Source: an uncultured Clostridia bacterium
GTDB taxonomy: Bacteria; Bacillota; Clostridia; TANB77; CAG-508
Reading direction: 5' to 3'
DNA length: 10,494 nt
Assembly: GCA_944393305.1 (NCBI GenBank)
Contig: CALXZS010000032.1
Location: forward strand, 1-10,494
In this document: piece after piece, positions 1 to 4,884 of the stretch
How the letters are laid out: each line of letters begins with the position of its first letter
How positions within the stretch are numbered: the first letter of the stretch is position 1
The notes under the pieces: model-generated
Database searches by the model: none
What the model was told of the DNA's origin: nothing
The model's input: the letters and a program-made list of their open reading frames with translations, nothing else
Program-made: the position numbers and the translations under genes

Positions 1-25
1 TTTAATAAATTGATTGATATTTGTA

Positions 26-148
26 TCAATGGTTATGAGAGCCAAAAAAGTTGTAGATAACTACTTCGTTGGCACCATAAGCGAAAATACTTGTAACTAT
101 TGATATTAATATGGTTACAAGCATTTTATATTTTTGATTTAATGCCAT
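26..148 (-). other. Possible 40-residue single-pass membrane peptide or gene remnant
   Basis: On the minus strand an open frame from an ATG at 148 reads a short polar start (MALNQKYK), one hydrophobic helix (LVTILISIVTSIFAYG) and a short tail ending in SHNH. I see no convincing Shine-Dalgarno sequence before this ATG. The same frame stays open upstream to about 198, where the DNA turns into the sense strand of the Fic remnant. It may therefore be the C-terminal tail of a membrane protein whose front was lost at that junction rather than a complete gene. The final HNH letters are not a nuclease motif. I recognise no family. Confidence 0.2.
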
Positions 149-198
149 TTTAATGCAACTGTCTGAAATATTCTTTGAATTTTCAATTTCTTTCACTT

Positions 199-875
199 TT
201 AGCAATAGAAAATAATCAATTATCATTATTTCAAGTTGAAGATGTAATAAATGGAAAACCTGTAATTCGGAGAACAAAAAGATATTCAAGAAGTTAAAAA
301 TGCTTATAATGCTTATGAGCAAATTGAAAAGGTAAATCCATATTCTTTAGAGGATTTAAAAAAAATACACGGAATATTAACTTTTCTAATTGAAAATGAT
401 GCAGGTAAATTTAGAAATCACGGCGAGGGCGTTTATGATGGAGATATATGCATTTTCACTTGTCCACCACATAGATTAGTACCTACTTTAATGGACAACT
501 TATTTACCTATTGAAAGTATGATAAAGAAAAATCAAGAAGAATATTATACTGCTATTCAAAATTGTAATAATGCTGGAAATTCAACAGAATTTATAGAGT
601 TTATGCTAAAAATGATAAATGATACAATAGATGAAATGAATAATTCAAAAGAAATGAAAGACAAGTCTATGTTATTACTTTCTGAAAACGAACAAAAAGT
701 ATTAGAATGTATTAATAAAAATGTTATAATTGGAGCAAAAGAAATTATAGAACAAATAGAATTATCTGACAGTACAGTTAGAAGGATTTTAAGAAAACTT
801 CTTCAAGATAAGAAAATTGAAACTACTGAGAGCCATTACAAATCGCCAAATAAAAAATATAAATTGACAGAGTAA
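199..875 (+). pseudogene. Fic-family protein, pseudogene with catalytic core deleted
   Basis: Translation in pieces gives a recognisable Fic protein, normally an AMP-transferase (adenylyltransferase) with a C-terminal winged helix. Piece 1 (199-267) reads LAIENNQLSLFQVEDVINGK, the usual inhibitory-helix-to-core region. A +1 shift at about 268 leads to piece 2 (269-511), with NAYNAYEQI, GKFRNHGEGVYDGD and PPHRLVPTLMDNLF. Piece 3 resumes in another frame at 504 with LPIESMIKKNQEEYYTAIQ, then GNSTEFIEFML, and ends with a helix-turn-helix (SDSTVRRILRKLLQDKKI). In intact relatives about 50 residues containing HPFxxGNGR lie between LMDNLF and LPIES; here they are gone and the join at 500-506 runs into a TGA stop at 512. 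The N-terminus is also missing, with unrelated sequence before 199. An ATG at 519 could still yield a 118-residue wing-helix peptide, but no good ribosome site precedes it. Family identity is confident; loss of activity is an inference from the missing motif. Confidence 0.82.
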
Positions 876-894
876 TGACAGAGATGTGACAGAG
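865..894. repeat. Three TGACAGAG direct repeats, 11-bp period
   Basis: TGACAGAG occurs at 865-872, 876-883 and 887-894, with 3-nt spacers, so one copy falls on each 11-bp step. The first copy forms the last codons of the Fic remnant and the other two lie just after its stop. The spacing is close to one DNA turn, so it could be a binding site. It could equally be a decayed coding repeat, as TDR-type repeats occur at the ends of some related regulators. Confidence 0.5.
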
Positions 895-924
895 TTAAAA
901 ATAATAGCGATTATGAAATTTTAT

Positions 925-953
925 GTGACTTTTCTTTAATATCTGTGTATAAT
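925..953 (+). promoter_or_regulatory. Sigma-A type promoter for the candidate small RNA
   Basis: GTGACT (925-930) and a perfect TATAAT (948-953) are separated by exactly 17 bp. The -35 matches TTGACA moderately; the -10 is consensus. Transcription would begin near 960, a few bases before two hairpins, and no open reading frame with a ribosome site follows. Confidence 0.55.
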
Positions 954-959
954 AAGTAT

Positions 960-1057
960 AGGAAATGAATAACCGCAGTGAATGCGGTTACCACTATATA
1001 TAGTTATAACGACACATTCGCAATATTGGCATAGTGGAATGTGTTGTTATTTTATTT
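960..1057 (+). ncRNA. Candidate small structured RNA with intrinsic terminator
   Basis: About 100 nt lie between a promoter and a T-rich tail, with no protein-coding frame. Hairpin 1 is TAACCGCA (970-977) / TGCGGTTA (983-990), 8 perfect pairs with loop GTGAA. Hairpin 2 pairs 1006-1019 with 1037-1050, 14 pairs including one G-U, around a 17-nt loop, and is followed by TTTATTTCTT, so it can act as the terminator. The loop carries the self-complementary CAATATTG (1021-1028) and ATAGTGG, complementary to CCACTAT just after hairpin 1. I do not recognise a named RNA family. It could be a free sRNA, an antitoxin-type RNA left from a lost toxin gene, or an attenuator leader for the membrane-protein operon downstream, although that operon has its own promoter. 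Together with the next promoter it fills the 875-1167 gap. Confidence 0.5.
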
Positions 1058-1102
1058 CTTATCTATTTTTCACAAATTTCTTAAATAAAATCTAATTTTC
1101 AC

Positions 1103-1131
1103 TTGAATGAGAATAAAAATAATGATATACT
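1103..1131 (+). promoter_or_regulatory. Promoter of the SHOCT membrane-protein operon
   Basis: TTGAAT (1103-1108) and TATACT (1126-1131) are 17 bp apart, each one or two bases from consensus. The predicted start near 1138 leaves a short leader before the ribosome site AAAGGA (1153-1158) and the ATG at 1168. Confidence 0.6.
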
Positions 1132-1167
1132 CTGCTTGAAAAAATACAAAAGAAAGGAAAATTTCTT

Positions 1168-1572
1168 ATGAGCAAATTAGACGATTTAGAAAAATTAAAT
1201 AATTTAAAAGAAAATGGAGCAATAACACTTCAAGAATTTGAACAAGAAAAACAAAAGATATTAAATGTAACAGAAGTAGACAATACTAATGAAAATGTAA
1301 TTAGATTAGACATAATAGGTATTATATTAAGCGTATATTCTATTATTTATGTAATAGCCTCTTTATATGCATATCTAGGTATTTTCGTAATTGATTTATT
1401 AGTAAGTACAATTATAAGTGTTACAGCATTATTAGTAAGTATTAAGGCTAAAAAACAACTTACAGGAAAAAGTAAAATTCCAACAGTGGGAATAGTTTGT
1501 AGTATTATTGCAATAATATTATTATTGCCGTTTATGTTTGATTTTATTACAAAAATAAATTTGTACTATTAA
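1168..1572 (+). CDS. SHOCT-domain membrane protein, DUF4190-like (N-terminal SHOCT)
   Basis: The 134-residue protein begins with a SHOCT-like segment (residues 4-33: LEKLNNLKENGAITLQEFE followed by QEKQKIL), a short helical hairpin thought to mediate oligomerisation or anchoring. Three hydrophobic helices follow at about 47-69, 73-93 and 104-125. The loop KAKKQLTGKSKIPTVG between the last two resembles the basic loop of DUF4190 membrane proteins. No enzyme motif is visible, so the role is unknown beyond a small cytoplasmic-membrane protein. The ATG is supported by AAAGGA nine bases upstream and a promoter at 1103-1131. It is first in a two-gene operon with the gene at 1587, which carries a SHOCT segment at its C-terminus. 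SHOCT usually sits at a C-terminus, so the N-terminal placement is less common. The assignment rests on sequence pattern only. Confidence 0.8.
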   Translation: MSKLDDLEKLNNLKENGAITLQEFEQEKQKILNVTEVDNTNENVIRLDIIGIILSVYSIIYVIASLYAYLGIFVIDLLVSTIISVTALLVSIKAKKQLTGKSKIPTVGIVCSIIAIILLLPFMFDFITKINLYY

Positions 1573-1586
1573 TAAGGAGGAATTTT

Positions 1587-2021
1587 ATGAAAAATTATAA
1601 AGTATTTACTAAAACTAATTTGATATTATCAGGTATAACCATAGCAATATTTTTAACTAAATTTTTTGAAATGTTGTTTTTATTTTTTGAATATAATGGT
1701 ACTGGAATTCATATATGGGAATATATTGCATTAGGAAATTTGATTTTTTTAATATATACAATATTATTTGCATATTTAAGTAGAGTAGTGGGAATTAGAA
1801 AAGGTATAAAAAACGGATATATTTGGGGACTATGTTTAGGTGTTTTGGGATTTATTGTGGTATGTGCTTTGAAAGAAGATACGAATGTAAGTGGAAAAAA
1901 TAATATTGATAACAAATATGATGAAATAGAAAAATTGAATGGTTTAAAAATAAAGGGAGTTTTAACAGAAGAAGAATTTGAAATAGAAAAAAATAAAATT
2001 CTAAAAGATTTTAAATATTAA
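1587..2021 (+). CDS. Small membrane protein with C-terminal SHOCT domain
   Basis: The 144-residue protein has three hydrophobic segments at about 11-33, 45-65 and 78-95, then a linker and a SHOCT hairpin (residues 111-140: DEIEKLNGLKIKGVLTEEEF and onward). The stretch RKGIKNGYIWGLCLGVLGFI is typical of small two- or three-helix proteins to which SHOCT is attached. It starts 14 bp after the upstream stop with a strong AAGGAGG site, so the pair is clearly co-transcribed, and its SHOCT segment shares the LEKLNxLKxxGxxTxxEFExEK pattern with that neighbour. A plausible inference is that the two proteins associate through these segments in the membrane. The operon ends at the hairpin at 2025-2058. 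No catalytic motif is visible and the biological role is unknown. Confidence 0.8.
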   Translation: MKNYKVFTKTNLILSGITIAIFLTKFFEMLFLFFEYNGTGIHIWEYIALGNLIFLIYTILFAYLSRVVGIRKGIKNGYIWGLCLGVLGFIVVCALKEDTNVSGKNNIDNKYDEIEKLNGLKIKGVLTEEEFEIEKNKILKDFKY

Positions 2022-2024
2022 AAT

Positions 2025-2058
2025 AAACAGCACTTTCCCAACTGGGAAGGTGCTGTTT
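2025..2058. terminator. Bidirectional intrinsic terminator between convergent genes
   Basis: AAACAGCACTTTCCC (2025-2039) pairs with GGGAAGGTGCTGTTT (2044-2058) around a 4-nt AACT loop, 15 pairs with one G-U. It lies between the SHOCT operon and the convergent minus-strand gene. The T-run is better on the minus strand (TTTATTTTAAT after the stem) than on the plus strand (TTTAGCGTTTG), so it probably serves both directions, more efficiently for the phage-like gene. Confidence 0.75.
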
Positions 2059-2084
2059 AGCGTTTGATTCAGCTGTGGGCATTG

Positions 2085-2378
2085 TTACCAATAGATTTTT
2101 GTCCATTCGCAATCTAAAAACCTGTCCGTTTCAACATAATAACCAAGGGATTTCAGACGATCTACAGTTCCCTTATAAATACAGTAAGAAAGAAAAAGAG
2201 TCTTCTTACCCCTCTTGGATTCCCAGGAAATCTTTCTTAAAAGTTTTTTCAGTTGTCTTTCGACATTTTTCTGCTTGTATTCCCGGGTAATCTTTCTTAA
2301 AGCTTTTTTTAGTCGTTTTTCGACCCGTTTCTCCATTGCCAAGTCGCTCTTTTTCCGCGCTTCATCAGCCGAAATCAT
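2085..2378 (-). CDS. Phage-type small hypothetical protein with internal duplication
   Basis: The 97-residue, strongly basic protein opens MISADEARKKSDLAMEKRVE, continues with two lysine/arginine-rich helices and ends in a small alpha/beta-looking part (TLFLSYCIYKGTVDRLKSLG, then a tail closing ...CEWTKIYW). This plan, a MI(S/T)A(D/E)EAR start and an aromatic ...KIxW end, matches small hypothetical proteins I associate with Firmicutes phages and prophages; their function is not known to me. The start is supported by AGGAGG directly upstream on the minus strand and a promoter at 2425-2453. Base composition and codons (CGG, CGA, AAG, GCG) differ from neighbours that use AGA, AAA and GCA almost exclusively, which suggests recent acquisition. 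No other phage gene adjoins it. Residues VEKRLKKALRKITREYKQK and VERQLKKLLRKISWESKRGK are duplicates (see the 60-bp repeat). Confidence 0.78.
   Translation of the reverse strand: MISADEARKKSDLAMEKRVEKRLKKALRKITREYKQKNVERQLKKLLRKISWESKRGKKTLFLSYCIYKGTVDRLKSLGYYVETDRFLDCEWTKIYW
2221..2340 (-). repeat. Two tandem 60-bp units inside the phage-type gene
   Basis: Unit 1 is 2221-2280 and unit 2 is 2281-2340. By eye they agree at 44 of 60 positions, including a perfect TCTTTCTTAA block at the same offset. The unit is a whole number of codons and doubles a 20-residue basic amphipathic segment, so the duplication kept the frame and has since diverged. Confidence 0.8.
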
Positions 2379-2397
2379 TAAAATTACCTCCTAAAAA

Positions 2398-2410
2398 CTC
2401 ACTAAGTGAG
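2398..2410. promoter_or_regulatory. CTCACT-A-AGTGAG palindrome, candidate operator
   Basis: A perfect 6+1+6 palindrome lies between the -10 of the minus-strand promoter (2425-2430) and the ribosome site of the phage-type gene. This is where a repressor would block transcription, or it may form a small 5'-UTR hairpin. No cognate regulator is visible in the window. Confidence 0.4.
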
Positions 2411-2424
2411 CTAAATTTATACAT

Positions 2425-2453
2425 ATCATATCATATTACATATAAAAAAACAA
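2425..2453 (-). promoter_or_regulatory. Promoter of the phage-type gene
   Basis: Read on the minus strand, TTGTTT (2453-2448) and TATGAT (2430-2425) are 17 bp apart. It directs transcription towards 2378 through the CTCACT/AGTGAG palindrome. Confidence 0.45.
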
Positions 2454-2477
2454 GCACAATTTTGTTTTTTAAAAAAA

Positions 2478-2506
2478 TTCACAAAAATGGAAATTATTAA
2501 TATTTA
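2478..2506 (+). promoter_or_regulatory. Possible promoter of the surface-protein gene
   Basis: TTCACA (2478-2483) is one base from the -35 consensus and TATTTA (2501-2506) is a fair -10, with 17 bp between. This implies a leader of about 90 nt before the ATG at 2605. The region is so AT-rich that chance matches are likely. Confidence 0.35.
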
Positions 2507-2558
2507 AAATTAAAAAAATTGTAAATAAAAGAAATAAAAACGGAAAAAATAAATAATG

Positions 2559-2573
2559 TCAAATTAAATTTGA
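2559..2573. promoter_or_regulatory. TCAAATT-A-AATTTGA palindrome in the surface-gene leader
   Basis: A perfect 7+1+7 palindrome sits about 20 bp before the ribosome site of the surface-protein gene. It may be a regulator binding site or a weak RNA hairpin; AT-rich composition makes chance occurrence possible. Confidence 0.3.
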
Positions 2574-2604
2574 TTTAAAATTATTATTTTAGGAGGTGAA
2601 ATGT

Positions 2605-3711
2605 ATGAAAAACACAATGAAAATTACAGCTATTTTTGCATTAATAATTGGCGCATTATTAATAATGCCAAAAGCAAGTAAAGCTGCCACAAGAGAAGTC
2701 ACAGATGAAAGCACATTAATAAGTGAAATTTCAAGTGCAGATCCAGGAGACACAATATCTTTAAAAAATAATATAACAGTAACACAACCAATAGTAATAG
2801 CAAAAGAATTAATTATCGATGGTAATGGTTACACAATAACTGGTGCAGAAAGTTGGACATCAACATCAGGAAATCAAACAATGTTTACAGCTCAATTTTC
2901 AGATGCAAAACTAACATTAAAGGACATTAATTTAATGAATGGACCTAAATATGGTGTTCAATCATATGATGGTGCAACAGTTATATTAAATAATGTAAAT
3001 ATAACAGGATTTAAATATGGTGGTGTACTTGCTAATGGTGGTAATGTAGAAATAATAAATCTACATTTAGGATATAATGGTACAGGTTCAAATAATGGTA
3101 TAGAAATAGATAAAGGTGCATCTGCAACCAATAATCCTACATTAACAATGAATGGTGTTTTAACAAGTGATACAGCAGAAAATGTAGTAAGAGCAGCTGA
3201 AAATGGAAGTTTAACAGAATTTACTATAACAAATACAGAAAACACAACAAATAAAGTATTTGTTACAGATGGAGCAGTAGTTTTAACAGATGAATATAAC
3301 AATGTTATATCAGAAACAGAACTACCAGATGCAGTAACACCTAATGTAGATAAAGAAAAAGTATTTGTAACAATAGCATATAATGACAAAACTTTAAGAA
3401 TAGTAGTAAATAAAGATGAAAAAATAACAGCAGAATTAATTGCATCACATATTGTTTTAGAAGATAATTATAAAATTGATGGATATTATACTGATTCATC
3501 ATACAGCACAGAATTTGATTTTAATAATGGAATAAGTACAGAAACTACAATCTATGTAAAAATTTCAGAAGTAAAAGAAGAAGTTAAAGAACCAGTAGAT
3601 GAAGAAGAAAAAGACGAAACACCAAAAACAGGTGTAAATAGTTATCTTGGCTTAGCTACCTTTATTATAGCAATATCATTAGCTGGTATATTATATATGA
3701 AGAAAAAATAA
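2605..3711 (+). CDS. Secreted beta-helix surface protein with TPKTG sorting signal
   Basis: I start at the ATG at 2605, eight bases after AGGAGG (2591-2596); the longer GTG reading from 2596 overlaps that ribosome site. The 368-residue product has a signal peptide (1-27, basic start, hydrophobic core, cleavage likely after ASKA). Residues 28-245 are serine/threonine/asparagine-rich repeats such as ELIIDGNGYTITG, LTLKDINLMNG, VILNNVNITGF and VEIINLHLG, the ladder pattern of a right-handed parallel beta-helix. Residues 253-320 resemble a Listeria-Bacteroides repeat (Flg_new/InlB B-repeat) domain, with IDGYYTDSSYSTEFDFNNGI as its signature. An acidic spacer (322-337) leads to TPKTG (339-343), a hydrophobic helix and KKK, a complete cell-wall sorting signal of the class B-like (S/N/T)PxTG kind rather than LPxTG. 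The adjacent sortase B is the obvious partner. No pectate-lyase catalytic residues are recognisable, so an adhesin or structural role is more likely than an enzyme; the ligand is unknown. Confidence 0.88.
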   Translation: MKNTMKITAIFALIIGALLIMPKASKAATREVTDESTLISEISSADPGDTISLKNNITVTQPIVIAKELIIDGNGYTITGAESWTSTSGNQTMFTAQFSDAKLTLKDINLMNGPKYGVQSYDGATVILNNVNITGFKYGGVLANGGNVEIINLHLGYNGTGSNNGIEIDKGASATNNPTLTMNGVLTSDTAENVVRAAENGSLTEFTITNTENTTNKVFVTDGAVVLTDEYNNVISETELPDAVTPNVDKEKVFVTIAYNDKTLRIVVNKDEKITAELIASHIVLEDNYKIDGYYTDSSYSTEFDFNNGISTETTIYVKISEVKEEVKEPVDEEEKDETPKTGVNSYLGLATFIIAISLAGILYMKKK

Positions 3712-3756
3712 TAACGCGGTATTTTATATGTTAGAAAAATTACTAATAGAAAACAA

Positions 3757-3781
3757 AATCTTCCGTATTAAGCGGAAGATT
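3757..3781 (+). terminator. Hairpin between surface gene and sortase, weak terminator
   Basis: AATCTTCCG (3757-3765) pairs perfectly with CGGAAGATT (3773-3781) around a 7-nt loop. The T-run (ATTTTT) comes only about 9 bp later, so termination is probably partial. It could set a higher level of substrate than sortase from a shared transcript, or act as an mRNA 3'-end stabiliser. Confidence 0.45.
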
Positions 3782-3808
3782 ATACATACTATTTTTAGAA
3801 GGTAAATT

Positions 3809-4576
3809 ATGAAAAGAAATTATAAAAAACAGCTTATATTAGCAATACTAATTATATTAATGATTGTTTCAACTATATATGTAATATATTTTTTTAGATT
3901 AAAATTTCAAGCAAAAGAAGAAAGTAATTTATTAAATTCAATAAAAATAGAAAAAATGCAAATACCAGAAAATTCAAAGGAAAAAGTTATTATAACAGAA
4001 AGAATGTTACAAGTAAAAGAATTGCAAAAACAAAATTCAGATATAGTAGGATGGATTGAAATAGAAGGTACAAATATAAATTATCCAGTATTGCAAGGAA
4101 CAGATAATGAGTATTATTTAGACCATGATTATAAACACGAAAAAACAGCAAAGGGTTCTATATTTCTAAATAAAGATTATGATTGGAATATACCTAGCAC
4201 TAATTTGCTTATTTATGGTCATAATATGAAAAATGGAGAAATGTTTGAGGATTTACTAAATTATTCAAGTGAAGAATATTATAAAAATCATCCAATAATT
4301 AGATTTACAACAGCAAATGAAGATAAAGAATACGAAATTTTTTCAGCATTTAGAGCAAGAGTATATTACAAATCAGAAACAAATGTATTTAGATATTATA
4401 ATTTTATAAATGCAAATAGTGAAGAAGAATATAATGAATTTATAAAAAATGCAAAAAGTAGTGCCTTATATGATACCGGTATAAATGCAAGCTATGGAGA
4501 AAAACTAATAACATTAATAACATGTTCCTATCATGTTAATGATGGAAGATTTGTAGTAATAGGAAAAGAAAAATAG
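3809..4576 (+). CDS. srtB: Class B sortase
   Basis: The 255-residue enzyme is a membrane-bound cysteine transpeptidase that cleaves a sorting motif between T and G and joins the protein to a cell-envelope amine. It has a basic N-terminus with a single transmembrane helix (about 8-29), then an extracytoplasmic catalytic domain. Visible class B signatures are DIVGWIEIEGTNINYPVLQG (79-97), IYGHNM with catalytic His138, LITCSYH with catalytic Cys239, and DGRFVVIGK with Arg247. Length and helix-rich insertion (MFEDLLNYSSEEYYKNH) are normal for SrtB. AGAAGG six bases upstream supports the ATG. It sits 97 bp after a surface protein ending in TPKTG, and clostridial class B sortases are known to use (S/N/P)PxTG-type motifs, so that protein is the likely substrate. 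No NEAT or haem-uptake genes are nearby, which argues against an Isd-type role. The pair may extend outside the window. Confidence 0.92.
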   Translation: MKRNYKKQLILAILIILMIVSTIYVIYFFRLKFQAKEESNLLNSIKIEKMQIPENSKEKVIITERMLQVKELQKQNSDIVGWIEIEGTNINYPVLQGTDNEYYLDHDYKHEKTAKGSIFLNKDYDWNIPSTNLLIYGHNMKNGEMFEDLLNYSSEEYYKNHPIIRFTTANEDKEYEIFSAFRARVYYKSETNVFRYYNFINANSEEEYNEFIKNAKSSALYDTGINASYGEKLITLITCSYHVNDGRFVVIGKEK

Positions 4577-4578
4577 TT

Positions 4579-4644
4579 CAATTAGGGACGGTCCTTTTTC
4601 GAAAAATTTTATATATTTTTTTGAAAAAGGACCGTCCCTAATTG
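4579..4644. repeat. 22-bp perfect inverted repeat, GGGACGGTCC-type REP-like palindrome and terminator
   Basis: The left arm (4579-4600) begins CAATTAGGGACGGTCC and ends TTTTTC; the right arm (4623-4644) is its perfect reverse complement. The AT-rich interior adds a G-U and five more A-T pairs, giving about 28 pairs with a 10-nt loop. It starts two bases after the sortase stop and can terminate in either direction. GGGACGGTCC arms with T-runs resemble dispersed palindromes of clostridia, some tied to REP-associated (RAYT) transposases, but no transposase is present here. Within each arm GGAC-G-GTCC is itself palindromic. Confidence 0.75.
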
Positions 4645-4670
4645 CAAAAATATAAAAAATATAGTATTAT
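4642..4670 (+). promoter_or_regulatory. Promoter of the RNA-modification operon
   Basis: TTGCAA (4642-4647) and TATTAT (4665-4670) are 17 bp apart. The first three bases of the -35 are the last three bases of the inverted repeat's right arm, so the repeat helps form the promoter. The predicted start is near 4677, just before the ribosome site. Confidence 0.55.
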
Positions 4671-4694
4671 AAAAAATAAGAGAGGTGAATAAAA

Positions 4695-4883
4695 TTGAAA
4701 CAAAAATTTTTAAGAGATTTAGGTATAGATTTAGATGGTTCAACAGAGGATTTACTACAACAATTTGACTTAAATGGATTTATGGATGAAATATCAGATA
4801 ATAGATTAAAAGAAAAAGATAAAAAAGTAGAAGAATTAACAAAAAAAATACAAGAAGAAGAGGAAAATAAAGATAATAAATAA
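4695..4883 (+). CDS. Small acidic hypothetical protein, operon leader
   Basis: The 62-residue protein starts at TTG, supported by GAGGTG seven to eight bases upstream. Residues 1-36 (KFLRDLGIDLDGSTEDLLQQ and FDLNGFMDEI) look like short amphipathic helices separated by acidic turns; residues 37-60 are an E/K-rich probable coiled coil (RLKEKDKKVEELTKKIQEEE). The charge-dense tail and absence of a signal peptide suggest a cytosolic protein, perhaps a small partner or scaffold. It ends one base before the ATG of the methyltransferase gene, so translation of the two is probably coupled. Overall length, ribosome site and spacing support a real gene, but I recognise no family and will not assign a function. 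Confidence 0.72.
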   Translation: MKQKFLRDLGIDLDGSTEDLLQQFDLNGFMDEISDNRLKEKDKKVEELTKKIQEEEENKDNK

Positions 4884-4884
4884 T

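Noticed and set aside
11..23. TTGATTGATATTT shared between the window start and 10404-10416, as possible direct repeats of an element
   Set aside because: The match is low-complexity AT-rich sequence of 13 bases with different flanks; chance is sufficient.
26..40. Terminal letters HNH in the minus-strand peptide as a nuclease motif
   Set aside because: HNH nucleases need a spaced ~35-50-residue ββα fold; here the letters are simply the last three residues of a short membrane peptide.
2075..2290. 71-residue plus-strand frame opposite the phage-type gene
   Set aside because: The minus-strand frame has promoter, AGGAGG site and family-like ends; the plus frame has none of these.
2596..2604. 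GTG start giving a surface protein three residues longer (MKC...)
   Set aside because: This GTG is part of the AGGAGGTG ribosome site itself; the ATG at 2605 has correct spacing and begins a typical signal peptide. The ATG at 2601 is out of frame.
2958..3389. 143-residue minus-strand open frame inside the surface-protein gene
   Set aside because: It is a shadow of the repetitive threonine-rich coding sequence, with no ribosome site, and the opposite strand has a complete domain plan.
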